Source of the DNA: Prosopocoilus inquinatus | Lineage: Eukaryota > Arthropoda > Insecta > Coleoptera > Lucanidae | DNA: 64,000 nucleotides | Reading direction: 5' to 3' | Assembly: GCA_036172665.1 (NCBI GenBank) | Contig: CM069875.1 | Span: 13,844,001 to 13,908,000 of the forward strand | Shown: in pieces, positions 33,996-45,496 of the stretch | Numbering within the stretch: the first letter of the stretch is position 1 | How the letters are laid out: each line of letters begins with the position of its first letter | The notes under the pieces: model-generated | The model's database searches: none | Told to the model about the DNA's origin: nothing | Seen by the model: the letters and a program-made list of their open reading frames with translations, nothing else | Made by a program: the position numbers and the translations under genes

Positions 33996-36095
33996 CCCCC
34001 GTTTAATTCTTGAAGAAGCGTTGTAATTTTATCAAGCATGTTCGTATAACGAGTCAATGAACTTTGAAAAATGTGCAGATTCAACAAAACTAGTCCAAGG
34101 CTTCTTTGTCTGTTATTGTATATTCTGTAAATATTACAAGAAAATATTTTTAAAAACGTTTCTTTCCCATCAAAGAACTTATGAAAATAAATTACGTGTA
34201 CTCTTTGTAATGTAAATGTACATTTTTATATATTATACTAGAGAAATAATTGTTTTTCATGTATTTTCAAACACATAAGACAACATCAGGCATCTTATGT
34301 TAAATAATTAAAATTGTTTTGGAGAGCAAAATAACCGTTGTCACCTTGGTTTGTCCACGATAGTTCGGTCACTTGTGTTGAATGGTTAAAATGTAGCACG
34401 ATATTTCTTCATCGATGATGTCTGCTCCAATGTCCGTAAATTTTTTTCAATGCAATCTTGGTGGTATACAGGGAGTTGTATTTTTTTTATCTCAACATTG
34501 ATAATTTCTTTGTCTCTTGCTGGGCTTATGTTATTACATATGCTCTTCCTAAATCGTAGACAGCAGCTTTGGTTGATTCTTTGTAGGTGTAGTTAAATTT
34601 TAATTTTTCTGTGGTAAGTGTTGTTCGCTTGCGACTACAAATAGGTCGAAATATAATTGTACAGATAAGAAGAAAAATATTGGAAAGCTTACCTGATAAA
34701 GTTATCTTTAAGCAACTGCAAATAATTGAAACTTGTGTGGCTAAGTGATTTATTTTTTGATTTTTTTAAAACCTCAGCATTACAAAAAAAGAAAAAGGAT
34801 AGAAAGAGGTCATTTACCTGCAAAGACAGGATTCAACGTGTTTGAATAAAACAAGTAATAACATCCGGTTGGGTCAGAAGTGTGTATGATATTAAAAAAA
34901 AAATAACTGTCGTTTTACAGAGCGAGATTCTCGTTTAATTAATTTTTGAAAAATAAGCAGAAATTTATTTTTTCTGGAGAAACAAAATAAGTCTAATTCG
35001 TTGAGTTGAATGAACTCTTGGAATAAGAAATCCAACAATATAAAATTATATTTTCGAAAAATTAAAAAAAACAATTAGCAGAACTTTACGTACTTCATAA
35101 AATCAATATGCTTAAAATTTAACGCTAACGAAGCATTGTGAATTTATAATTGCAAACCATAACTCTTATTGATAATTTTACAATACTTTCAGGTTCAAAA
35201 TGATTTATTTGGTTATTCACTTTTTGAGAAAATTTATTCTTCTGCATTTAGGATGATTCGATCTAAGCATAGCAGTATTTGAAAATGCTCTGCAAAATAT
35301 GAATATTATTAAATAAGAAATGGAATTTCATTTTTGTACTTTAAATGTATTTAAGTGCTTCAGATATTAATTTTGAGGCATTTCTGTGTAATTTTATTGG
35401 TAAATTGATAGCTCTTATACAATACACAACTGAGTTTGAAACAATAAATCTTTAAAAAAATTTGAAAAAAGAATTAATCACTTGAAAAACAAGATAAAAA
35501 AATCTAATTGATTATAAGGAAACATTCACATTGCAGGAAGCTGTAATAAGAATTTTTTTTCTTCCGTAATTTAAAATAGCCAACTCGAATGACCCTCGGT
35601 CAATCACAATTTTAAATCGACGCAAGATGTTTCGGGAAGTACTTGGTACTTTACAAAATGTTTAGTTTCTTGGGTATAGAATACATCTATTTCTAACGGT
35701 GCGCCCTATACATTATTACATATTTGGATAGATTTGTCTAGGTTTCCCATATATCTTAGAGGTTTTAGAGACATGTATAATTAAAACGGAAAATTGTCAA
35801 ACACAGAATTTCGCAAAGTTCATAATATCTTATTAATGTCAAGAGATTTATTCCTCTGCATTTAGGATGATTCGATCTAAGCACAGCAGTATTTGAAAAT
35901 GTTCTGGTAAAAGATGAATATTATTAAATAGGAATTGCAATTTTATTTCCATACTTTAAGTGCTTCAGATATTAATTTTTGAAACATTTCTGTGTAATTT
36001 TATTGGTAAATTGATAACTGTTATCAATAATCTCCCTTTAAAAGTTCTTTCGCTGCATTTGAAATTAAAGTGTTTTTCTTCTTCATTCAAAAATA
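33996..36095. other. Intergenic with one direct-repeat pair
   Basis: No gene is supported. Positions 35241-35418 and 35855-36024 are direct repeats of about 170-178 bp that share TTAGGATGATTCGATCTAAG and differ by scattered substitutions and small indels. Confidence 0.65.
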
Positions 36096-37194
36096 TTGTA
36101 TAGTATTTTCCAGTCAATAAACTATACACATTTAGCAAACAATTGTATTGGAATGTCTCCTACGTTAACATATGTCATTAACAGCTACAAGCTTATCGTC
36201 GAAAATCTAACAAAAATTGAAAAAATAAAGCCATTTACATACCTATGTTCCTCTGTTGAAACTCAGACAGAAACACCCAAACATTTCGATAAAGAAACAC
36301 AAATAAGAGAGAGCAATCATAGGGAAACTTTTACAAGGAAAATACAGAAAGACTCAAATACCTTACCCTCAGCAGCTAACAATTCCAAATCAAATAAAGT
36401 ATTAATTTTAAGTGACAGCCATGGTAGACACATGAGCTCTTCTCTGAGTGAAACCGAACTCCTCAGTCATGGGAATAGTCAAACCTAACGCTAAAGTAAA
36501 GGATGTTTCCGGAAATCTTAGTCTACTAGTAAAGACATTCACCAAATCTGACTACATATACTTTATAGCAGGGACATATGACGTCCATCAATGCTACGAT
36601 AGTGATTCCATTGGAAATTTATTGCGAGAATTCGAAACTGTTATGCTTAATACAAGTCATACTAATATAATGTTATCGACAATTCCATTCGTATGTCATA
36701 ACAAGCAAATTAATAATATTATTATTATATAAAATATGCCCGATATTGTATCGTTTAGTGAGCACTGGTTATTACCAGAAGAAATAACAACGTATTAACC
36801 AGACAAATATAGTCTAGTTTTAAGTTTCTGTAGATCCATAAATCAAACTTGGGCGTTTTTAAACTCAAGTGAAAACTCTAACGATAAATTTGATTCTTTT
36901 ATAACTACCTTCAATTATTACTTCAATTCAGCGTTTCCTACAAAATATTTCCTACAACCAAAGCGTACATCTAAAAGTTGGGTAACTAAAAAAGCTTCAT
37001 CAAAATAATATTAAGAGGGCTAAATGTCAAAATAATGAAAATTATATTTTAAATTCGCATAATAGAATTAAATCTGCATGGAATATTATCAAATAGTATT
37101 CAAATAATGCAAATGTAACTCCAGATTACATAAATGATATTGACGGAAGTAAATTGTTTGATAGCAGTGACATTGCCACAGCATTTAATGACCT
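36096..37194 (+). pseudogene. LINE ORF1 esterase and endonuclease fragments
   Basis: The frame 36096-36488 includes VLILSDSHGRHMSSS, block I of the SGNH/GDSL-type esterase domain found in ORF1 proteins of CR1-like LINEs. The next frame (36448-36732) has YIYFIAGTYD, matching the block with the conserved GTND. After a gap, 36735-36790 reads PDIVSFSEHWLL, the AP-endonuclease signature of ORF2. The stretch to 37194 matches the linker before RT. It continues for some codons after the MITE (38186-38225). Frameshifts and deletions remove most of ORF2. Confidence 0.75.
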
Positions 37195-38185
37195 CCCAAG
37201 CAGCAAGCAGTCGTTTTTATCACGTCATTATTTGGTCAAAATTGGTCAAGGACGTCGAATAACCAGTTTTAAACGTCCTTTTTTCGTAAAAATTTTGTTT
37301 AAAATTTGACGCTTATAAATCACGTGAATAGAATGTCACATTAATAACATAAATTTGACAATTTTAAAAGTTTCGTTTCGATAATAAATTTAGTTATAGA
37401 TTTGACAAGATATTAGATTTTGCAGGAAAGTATAAGTTATGTAAGTATAACATGATTGAATTTATTAATTAATACCATTTTAATACATAAGAAATTTACT
37501 AGACTTCCACGTATTACGGGGTATGCGACGCATGCGCCGACACTCGACATGGGGTCATTGTTCTTGTGTATCGTAATCGTAGTGCCCGTGGTGCTTAAGT
37601 TTAGTGATTTGTTTTTAAGCATTAATTTATTATGTATTAGGTAACTAAAGTATATTCTACTTGTATGTCTACTGGCTTTAGGTATTTATTGGTTTAGTTA
37701 TTAGCAAACTGTGTAAAGAAGGTGGGTATTGGTAACTCATATTTCATAACCTGTTACATTCATATTTTAACGGTCTTTGTGATAGGACTTTGACACTTAA
37801 TTCAATTGTTTTATTTCACTATAGAGTAGAATCAAACTGTTTAGTAATAGCTTTTTATGTTATTTTTATTTGGAATTTTAAAAAATATGTATGAATTTAT
37901 TTAAAATATTATTTATTTATTGTTCGTAGGTATATGTATACATATGTACAGATATTTGGATAAAAATGAAAATATGATTTAGTTTCTTGGTTACTTACGC
38001 GTCATAGATAATACAATTAAAAATGACGTTAGAAATATACGACTATTTGACGTACAAAAATGACGTCACCGGGCTGTGATATTTGCCCGTCATTTTTACG
38101 TCTTTAATACGTCATTGACATTGGTCATTCGACGTAAACGATGACCAATTTTTGACGTGAAAAAGACGACACCTTGCTGCTTGGG
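37195..38185. mobile_element. 991-bp non-autonomous TIR element
   Basis: It starts CCCAAGCAGCAAG and ends CTTGCTGCTTGGG. The terminal inverted similarity extends over about 60 bp with substitutions (GTCGTTTTTATCACGTCA against GTCGTCTTTTTCACGTCA). The flanking CT on both sides is a possible 2-bp target duplication, and removing one copy restores the LINE frame. The ends are rich in ACGTCA-type motifs. No transposase is encoded. Confidence 0.8.
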
Positions 38186-38225
38186 CTCTGTGAAGTTGGC
38201 ACCTCATTTTTGAAAAAAGTGATTT

Positions 38226-38666
38226 TTCTAGGAGTTCTGATAGCACCCCAAAGAGTTCTGGAGTTCTATGTCAAAATTAAAAAGAGTTCTAGCGGATTAA
38301 ACATAAAAAAATGATTTTTTAAATTTTTATGGTGCTAAGTTCACAAAAGGGATTTGAAAATTGCCTATAAAATGTTAATTGTTGGAAATAATTAATTTCA
38401 CCATCAAGACTTTCTTTAGAACTATTGAGGTGCTATCCAGAACTCTAAACAGAATCTCGAAATTTTGAAATTGCTATATTCCACACGAAGAAACATTTTA
38501 TTTTTGGGTGTAGAGACCTATAAATGCTAAATAATTATTAGTTTAAGTACCATACTACTCTTAAAAAAAAAGTGTGAAGTGTTATCTAAAACTCTCAATA
38601 GAGAATAGAGAAATGGGTAAGAAAACAGTATTTTCATTTAATTATAAATGGATATAATAACATTAA
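38226..38666. other. Spacer, no gene seen
   Basis: AT-rich, with repeated phrases such as GAGTTCTGATAGC / GAGTTCTGGAGTTC and AGAACTCTAAAC. No coding frame. Confidence 0.5.
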
Positions 38667-39300
38667 TTAAAATTTATTTATTGCAGTATACATAATCAAG
38701 TGCGGTGCAATTTCTTCATTATCTGGAACAGTTCTTCGCTTATTTACTATGTCATCATAATGGTACCAGCAGATGGAATTATAAATGTAGGACGTATAAT
38801 GGCCATTATTTTTTTCATTTGCGTACTGACTATAAGAAACTACTCCAGCTAAGAGATACTGCTGCTCATTTAGTTGTAAATATTTCGGTAGGGACCGGAG
38901 AATAGCAGTCTTCTTTTGAATACCCACTGTGGAAGCGTATCCCATGTCAGTGAAAACACTGCAGTCCACTAATAAATGCGTCTTAAAATCGTATTTTTCA
39001 ACTATCAGTTTTTGACACATGTTGCACATTGCATTTTTTCGTGATTGGTATCTAATGTAGCACTTCGAATTTCTGAAAGTCCATTTTTTAAAAGTATATC
39101 TATATTAATAGATAGTACTGGAATTTGACGCATATATTTGTAATTACAGTAGATGCAATTTTTACTAATAATTAAAGAAGGGAAGTCGGCGAATAAGTGC
39201 TCTGCGAGATGGGCCACATTACAGTTTCCGTTTAAGTGCATTACATTGTTTCTATATGGTATTATTTCGAACATTGAAACACCGGTCAAAATTTTAGCAC
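38667..39300 (-). pseudogene. USP-type deubiquitinase-like fragment
   Basis: Two overlapping minus-strand frames (39289-39005 and 39029-38667) form the C-terminal half of a protein. The first has paired Cys motifs (CIYCNYKY and CATC) and VLSINIDILLKNGL. The second has YLLAGVVSYSQY, NGHYTSYIY and WYHYDD, the His box and following Asp of ubiquitin-specific proteases. The Cys box is absent because the fragment is cut at the Gypsy D LTR (39305). A frame change near 39010 breaks it further. Whether the source was a host USP or a USP-bearing transposon is not clear. Confidence 0.6.
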
Positions 39301-39304
39301 GTTC

Positions 39305-39483
39305 TGTTATGTCTTGGGTACAATAATAACAAAGGAGGCTTGGAGCAACGTCGGAAATGAAACACCAACAACGGTCTTGGACCGAATGACGGGACTCCCC
39401 TTTATTTGTACATTCCGTCTACCTTGTGATACATATGAACTACAGTCCCTATGAACTACCCTTTAGCGCTATCTATCTCGACA
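39305..39483 (-). repeat. Gypsy D 3' LTR
   Basis: A 179-bp segment with ends TGTTATG...CGACA. On the sense strand it is preceded by a purine-rich tract (39484-39506, GAGGGAAGAAGTGAGG). The partner LTR is not in the window, so the limits rest on the ends and the tract only. Confidence 0.65.
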
Positions 39484-39524
39484 CCTCACTTCTTCCCTCT
39501 TTTTAATGTTGAACTTATTCTAAA

Positions 39525-40889
39525 TTACAAATCTAATCTATTTGGAACTTTTATAGTTCTCCTAGACCTACGTAAAGAGATAGGTTCACTAACAGTAGTT
39601 CCGCTGAAACTCGGTTCATGTGTTTGTTTTGATCCGTTATTAGTCTTTTCCACTGTCTCTGATTTTTCGGTTAGCCTGGGTTCATTTAAGACTTCGTCCT
39701 CGATTTCTATTCTTGACTCTTCCGTTCTTTCATCTGGTCTGTTCATCAGTCTTGTCATTTGCCTCGTCGTTTGATCTTCCAAGGTCAGTTCCCTAGATCT
39801 TTCCCCCTCTATCTCAGGCAGTCTAGGAACTGTGACATCTACTGCTGATTTTCTCACGTCCTGGCGATGTACTATTCTCTCTTTCTGACTCATCTCCACC
39901 ACGTATAAAGCTGGACTTGTCTGCTTTATAATGATTCCAGGAATCCATTTATAATTTGGGTTTCTCACTATATTTCTGTTCCTAATCCAAACTTTTTCTC
40001 CTGGTTTATACTCTTTCTCTTTCGAATCTATTTTATCCTTTATTCCTAATTTACCTGTTCCAAATGCTGGTTTCAGTAAGTTAAAACGTGTTCTAGGAGC
40101 CGTTTTGAAAATCATTTCAGCTGGTGTTAACTCTGACACTGTATTGGGTGTATTTCTGTAAGCAAAGAGAAAATTTTGCAAAACTTGGAAATTTGTTAAA
40201 GGGAATTCCTTTTGGTCATTTTCTATCAATTTCTTCTTCAACCCTCTCTTTACAATGTCAACACCCTTTTCCGCGAAACCATTACTTTCCGGATGCCTTG
40301 GCGGACTATGCAGTAAGTTAATTCCGTTTACGTTGCAAAACTTCGAAAACTCCGATGAATTAAATGGCGGACCATTATCGTAGACTACATTTCTCGGTAA
40401 TCCATAAATCGCAAACATTTCTCTTAATTTGTCGATGACCTTGCCTGCATCTGTTCCTTCCATGACTTTAACATCAATCCATTTTGATTTGTAATCATAC
40501 ATAATCAGAAATTCTTGTCTAATTTTAAAAAAATCCAGATGCACTCGCTCGAAGTTGTTACCTGGTTTAGGCCAATTTATCAATTCTGCAGTTCTGCTCA
40601 CACTTCTCATCATCTGGCAACTTTGGCAGGAAGCTATTTTTGTTTCAATCTGTTCCTCCATACCAGGCCACCAACAAATTGATCGTGCCAACATTTTTGT
40701 TCTTACAATACCTATATGAGTCTCGTGAAACAGATTTAATATCGGTTCCCACAATCTCTTAGGAATTACCACTTTTGTACCGTACATCAGACATCCTCTT
40801 TCAATAGATAACTCGTCTTTGAGTCTAAAATACTGTTTTAACTCCTCTTCTTTAATCTGACTTGGCCACCCTCTCTTCGTTAAATCCAA
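39525..40889 (-). CDS. pol: Gypsy D integrase frame
   Basis: This uninterrupted 454-residue frame has the zinc module H55, H58, C88, C91, the integrase core with D119 (HLDFFK), D171 (YDNGPPF) and E207 (GFAEKG), a C-terminal domain (KPGEKVWIRN) and a charged tail. It is shifted relative to the RT frame upstream, by an indel around 40890-40900. Integrase inserts the cDNA. All catalytic residues are present, but the element is truncated and cannot be autonomous. Confidence 0.88.
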   Translation of the reverse strand: MDLTKRGWPSQIKEEELKQYFRLKDELSIERGCLMYGTKVVIPKRLWEPILNLFHETHIGIVRTKMLARSICWWPGMEEQIETKIASCQSCQMMRSVSRTAELINWPKPGNNFERVHLDFFKIRQEFLIMYDYKSKWIDVKVMEGTDAGKVIDKLREMFAIYGLPRNVVYDNGPPFNSSEFSKFCNVNGINLLHSPPRHPESNGFAEKGVDIVKRGLKKKLIENDQKEFPLTNFQVLQNFLFAYRNTPNTVSELTPAEMIFKTAPRTRFNLLKPAFGTGKLGIKDKIDSKEKEYKPGEKVWIRNRNIVRNPNYKWIPGIIIKQTSPALYVVEMSQKERIVHRQDVRKSAVDVTVPRLPEIEGERSRELTLEDQTTRQMTRLMNRPDERTEESRIEIEDEVLNEPRLTEKSETVEKTNNGSKQTHEPSFSGTTVSEPISLRRSRRTIKVPNRLDL

Positions 40890-40897
40890 AACCTTTG

Positions 40898-42240
40898 CTA
40901 GGATGAATTTATTGTTTCTGGTACCCCTGTTCCTTCCTTCAGAGGCAACCGCGATAATGCATCCGCGTTTCCAATGCTGCTGCCTTTTTTGTACCTTATT
41001 TCATACCGGTAGTTGGACAATACGAGCGCCCATCGAATGATTCTCGACGCTGACATCACATTCACCGCTTTATTTGGATTGAAGATGACTTGCAATGGTT
41101 GGTGGTCTGTTATCAGGGTAAAACTTCTTCCGTAGATATACTTATGGACAGCAAAGATGATCGCTAATGCTTCCTTCTCTACCTGGGCATAATTCTTCTC
41201 TGCTGAGGACAGAGTACTGGAAGCAAACATAATTGGTTTTTCTACCCCATCGACTTCATGACTGAGTACTGCCCCCACACCGTAATTACTGGCATCAGTT
41301 GTAATAACAATTGGTTTTGCAATATCATAATGGGTTAATACTTGATTACTTGCGATCAATTCCTTACTTTTCTCAAAAGCTCTTTGGCAATCCTTTGTCC
41401 ACAGATACTCTGTGTTTTTCTTCGTCAACTCATTCAAAGGTCCTAAAATTGTTGATGCTTTTGGCATGAATTTCACGCAGAAATTTATTAGTCCCAGATA
41501 TGCTTTCAACTGTGTTACGTTCACAGGCACTGGTGCCTTCACAATTGCATCAACTTTTTGTTCATCTGGATGAATACCTTCGCCATCTATTACATGACCT
41601 AAATATCTTACTTTATTTTGAAAGAATTTACATTTACTTAAATTTACTTTCACATTGTATTTTTCAAGTCTTTTCAGAACTTCCTCGCATTTTTGACGAC
41701 ACGACTCAAAATCTTTCCCACCGATCAAAATATCATCCAAGTAACAAAATACAGATTCCAAACCACTCAAAATCTGATCCATGATTGACTGGAAAATTGC
41801 CGGTGCCGAAGAAATTCCAAAACACAATCTGGTAAATCTGAATAACCCTAAATGTGTATTAACAGTTAAATACTTTTGTGATGTTTCTTTAACTCTCAAC
41901 TGCTGGTATGCCCCCTGTAGATCCAATACGGTGAAGACTTTGGATCCTGCTAGAGATGCGAAAATGTCTGCTGGCACAGGAAGCGGGTAATGGTCTATTT
42001 CAATAACTTTGTTGACCGTTTTCTTTAAGTCAACACATAACCGAATTTCACCGTTACTCTTTCTTACTACTACAATAGGACTAGCCCAATCACTTTGACT
42101 AACTGTTTTAACAATACCTGCTTCTACTAATCTATTTATTTCCGCCTCCACCTTTTCTTTAATAGGATAAGGGACAGTGTATGCCTTACTAAATACTGGA
42201 GTTGCCTCCTTTTTAACATTGAATTCTACAACTCTTAAGT
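40898..42240 (-). pseudogene. pol: Gypsy D reverse transcriptase and RNase H
   Basis: The open frame from 42151 has RT motifs TVLDLQGAYQQ, FGISSAPAIFQ and YLDDILIG (137-144), then RNase H with TTDASNYGVGAVL (about residue 268) and ending NADALSRLPL. In-frame coding continues upstream to about 42230 (VFSKAYTVPYPIKEKV) and is then cut by LINE sequence. RT and RNase H active sites look intact, but the N-terminal part is missing. Confidence 0.88.
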
Positions 42241-42875
42241 AAGTTCTTCACTAGAAAAAAATTATTAAGTGATTGCCAGTTTGGGTTTAGAAAGGGTTTA
42301 TCTACACAGAATGCTTTGGTGAATGCTCTTAATCATATTGTTAATGGTACAGAAAAACATAAAAAGGCTGTTGGTGTGTATTTTGACTTAACAAAGGCGT
42401 TCGATACTATTAACCATAGCATACTGCTAGATAAACTTTATAATTACGGAATAAGGGGTACCGTCTTGAGTTGGTTGGAAAGTTACTTAGGTGATCGGAC
42501 ACAGGTAGTTAGTTGGGGTGGAACAATTTCTGACAGGCAATCCGTCAAAAGTGGAGTACCACAGGATAGCATACTTGGACCATTTCTGTTCTTAGTTTAC
42601 GTAAATTACCAGAAATATTTCAGTGTAATTTATGCTGCTATGCAGATGACACTTCAGTACTTTTATCTAGCTCCTCACATAATGACCTTCAAGCATTCAA
42701 AATATTGTATCCAATATGAAATCTTGGTGTCTTGCAAATTCGTTGGAATTAAACATGTCCAAAACTAACTTAATATACTATTCTAAGGCTACCATTGAGC
42801 AAAGTACTTTACATATATATTTGGATGAGTGTACATTAGATTCTACCAGCAGTGTAAAATTTTTAGGATTAATAT
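42241..42875 (+). pseudogene. LINE reverse transcriptase fragment
   Basis: From 42241 the translation gives QFGFRKGLSTQNAL, then FDLTKAFDTINHSILLDKL, GVPQDSILGPFLFLVYVN and, in shifted frames, the motif C region, ending near SVKFLGLI. This is the RT of a CR1/Jockey-type LINE. The motif C block is frameshifted. It is cut on the left by Gypsy D and on the right by the LTR-like sequence at 42876. Confidence 0.85.
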
Positions 42876-43197
42876 GTTACGTTTCTAGGGTTTAAATTAA
42901 TTTATTTAATCGAATAAAACACTCTGTAAAAACTTAACCGTAATTTATTAATGCTTACAATCTAATTTATTTGTAACAATTTATTTACACACTAAATAAA
43001 ACTTCGACGATCGCTATTTAGAACTCGACTGACTCCTGAGTCCACCCAGACCGATTTTATATTCTACGCTGCCTTCTCGTTTGTTCCATACTGGAGTCGA
43101 GTTTGTTCGGTATAGACAACGCGGCGGGTGATGACGCACAATAACGAACCGACTTCTTGACGCCTTCAGTGTGACGTAGTGCTGAGTGGCGCGCCAC
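42876..43197. repeat. Putative solo LTR
   Basis: This 322-bp non-coding segment starts GTTACGTTTCTAGGG and ends GGCGCGCCAC. It is flanked on both sides by AATAT (42871-42875 and 43198-43202), a possible 5-bp target duplication. The left neighbour is a LINE and the right one a Polinton ATPase gene, so the insertion point coincides with another junction. The family is not recognised. Confidence 0.5.
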
Positions 43198-43448
43198 AAT
43201 ATCCTAAAGTACCAAAGCACCTGATTAGAGACAATGCAAATGCACTCATACTTTTCAAGCAAGATGACTTAAATTTGAAACACGTTTACAACGATCACGT
43301 GGACACTGACATGAATTTCGATAAATTTAAAGATATTTGTTCTCTTTGTTGGAAAAGTGGACCGTACGAATTCGTAACCATTTTTAAAGATAATCGAATG
43401 GACGATGGAAGATGCAGGAAAGGATTTGATCAGTATATATATCTTTGA
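43198..43448 (+). pseudogene. Outer Polinton packaging ATPase, C-terminal fragment
   Basis: The frame contains PKVPKHLIRDNANALILFKQ and DFNLKH-like text, then FDKFKDICSLCWKSGPYEF and a GFDQYIYL end. This is the C-terminal part of the FtsK/HerA (A32-like) ATPase that packages DNA in polinton-type viruses. The Walker motifs lie upstream and are lost; the fragment begins at the LTR junction. Confidence 0.8.
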
Positions 43449-43514
43449 CGAACTTAAGTGGTAGTTATTAAGGTTTAAAATATCATAGGAACCGTTACTT
43501 CTCAAGAAGACCGA

Positions 43515-44504
43515 TAAATGTACGAAACAAAAACTTTTGTTAAAACGTAAAAATATTCGAGAAAAATTAAACTATTTGAAACATGTCGAATTAATTCAAG
43601 AAAAGATGTTCGATCCTATTACCAGGCATTTGAAAAATATCGAAAGCAAATTACAACCAAGAAGCGAAATTGAATTACCTAGCATTGATGTAAAACCTTC
43701 AACCTCACAACAACAGCAACAGCAACAACCGCAACAAAAATATGATTTTACAACTCCGAAACAAAATGATTTTGCAACTCCAACAAGATATTCTTCTATA
43801 AAAAAAACGTAAACCGTCGTTGATGGATTTTGAAGATGAAGATGATGAGTCAGAGAGATATAAAGAATCTATTTTAGAAAGTGTTGAATCGGATGAAGAA
43901 AATTCACGATTTAGAGGTCTCGATGAGAAAGCCTACGTTGATTATTTGAAACAATATCATCCGTTACCTAGAAAAGACATCAATGATATGTACACAGACG
44001 AGAAAAATAAAGAATTTGATCACAAATATGGAGTGAGACTCGATAAAAGTACTGAAAATTTAAGAATGGGTGACTCCACATTAAATCTCGATGGAACTAA
44101 CATAATTGTTAAAAACAGAAGATACAAAGGTACTTCAGGTTTATATGAATTACTCTTTAAAAAATTCTCGGAAAATTACACCAAAGAAGATGCTAAAAAT
44201 TATAGACAAATCATTCTTAGGACTAATACGCATCAACATTATAAATCGAGTAGTAGATGGCAGTAGAATGCAAAAGTATAAAAATATTGTGGCTCCGTTA
44301 ATTAACGACAGTAATACTACAGGTAGCGGATTATTGATGGAAGTGGCCGATAATAAAATTGACTACGTACGCTGGGATGATCCAAACGAGCTCGTTGATA
44401 GGTTAAGGTTATTGTTAGCGTCGCAAGCAGCCGGTAATAGGAGCCACACGAATGAAATAAATTCAATAATCGAGGAACTAAGAGAAGCCCGTATCATCAA
44501 ATAA
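43515..44504 (+). pseudogene. Outer Polinton conserved protein (DUF8207-like)
   Basis: Three consecutive frames (43537-43812, 43820-44266, 44106-44504) make one gene of about 320 codons with two frame breaks. Features: an N-terminal helical part (MFDPITRHLKNIESKL), a Gln-rich tract (QQQQQQQPQQ, a CAA/CAG run at 43709-43738), an acidic segment, then YHPLPRKDINDMY, KYGVRLDKS, GLYELLFKKF and the strongly conserved WDDPNELVDRLRLLLASQ. It matches a family of unknown function associated with insect Polintons that I know as DUF8207 (name from memory). It sits between ATPase and integrase. Confidence 0.7.
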
Positions 44505-44510
44505 AGACGA

Positions 44511-45384
44511 TGAACCTAATTACAGACGCTAAAAAACAAGTAGTAAATGAAATTCACAAACCTGCGAGAATTAATTTCAAAAGGCGTAGAGTCATAATTA
44601 AATCTTTAAACGATTTATATCAAGCTGATTTGGTGGAAATGCTTCCTTATGCTAAAGAAAATAACGGCTATTAAGATATTTTAGTTGTAATTAATTGCTT
44701 TTCAAAATATATTTGGGCGTTTCCTCTAAAAAATAAATCCGAATTAGAAGTCAGCAATACTATGGAAAAAATTTAAGAAATTAACGAAAAAATACAACGT
44801 TAAGCCTTACAATACGTCCAGTGAGAAAAAAGCATCGATAGTGGAGCGAGTAAATAGGACAATTAAAAACGACATGTTTAGAAACTTTAGTCTGCAAGGA
44901 AATTACAAGTGGATAAATTTATTAAAACGTGTCGTGGAAAAATACAACAAAAAGCACAGAACCATAGGTATGAAACCGATTGAAGTGGGGAAGAATAACG
45001 AAGAGAAATTATTAAATACCGTGTATAGCAAAATTAAATCAGTTGACCTCAAGAGTAAAAAATTCAGTGTCGATGATCACGTACGCATTTCTAAAATACG
45101 AGGAATTTTCGATAAGAAATATTTACCTAATTGGTCAACAGAAGTTTTTGCGATTCGAAAAGTACAACTAATAAATCCAATCACTTATTTATTAAAAGAC
45201 GCAACTGGAAATGATATATTAGGAGGATTTTATAAAGAACAATTGCAAAAAGTAAAATATCCAGACGTTTATCTCGTGGAAAAAGTTTTAAAAAGAAATA
45301 AATAAAAATAAAGTGTTCGTGAAGTGGTTGGGTTTCAATAATACACATAACAGTTGGATTGATAAGAGTAATATTGCGGAACAT
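44511..45384 (+). pseudogene. Outer Polinton integrase with chromodomain
   Basis: It starts MNLITDAKKQVV and has YQADLVEM (first catalytic Asp) and CFSKYIWAFPLKNK. An internal deletion near 44770 removes the stretch with the second Asp, and the frame resumes with SIVERVNRTI (Glu), FSVDDHVRISKIRGIF and a C-terminal chromodomain (YLVEKVLKRN, then VKWLGF). Stops at the ENNGY and EKI positions and a 4-base insertion in the chromodomain also break it. The chromodomain would bind methylated histone tails and bias target choice. Confidence 0.85.
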
Positions 45385-45496
45385 AGCAATCGTTATCTAT
45401 TAATGCTTCTGTGTACATATAGACGTATCAACAACTTCAATTTGTTAGTAAGAGAGTAGCAACGAACAAGAAAGCTTTACACACAACACACACGCG

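Larger units (their letters stand above)
39305..42240 (-). mobile_element. Gypsy D: 5'-truncated Mag-like LTR element
   Basis: This minus-strand element keeps its 3' LTR (39305-39483), polypurine tract, integrase, RNase H and RT. It stops at about 42240, before the protease, where LINE sequence begins. Gag, protease and the 5' LTR are missing. The integrase with SNGFAEKGVDIVKRGLKK and the RT type suggest the Mag group of Gypsy. Confidence 0.85.

Noticed and set aside
43014..43262. 82-codon minus-strand frame at the solo LTR
   Set aside because: It spans the LTR and the antisense of the ATPase fragment, so it cannot be one gene.
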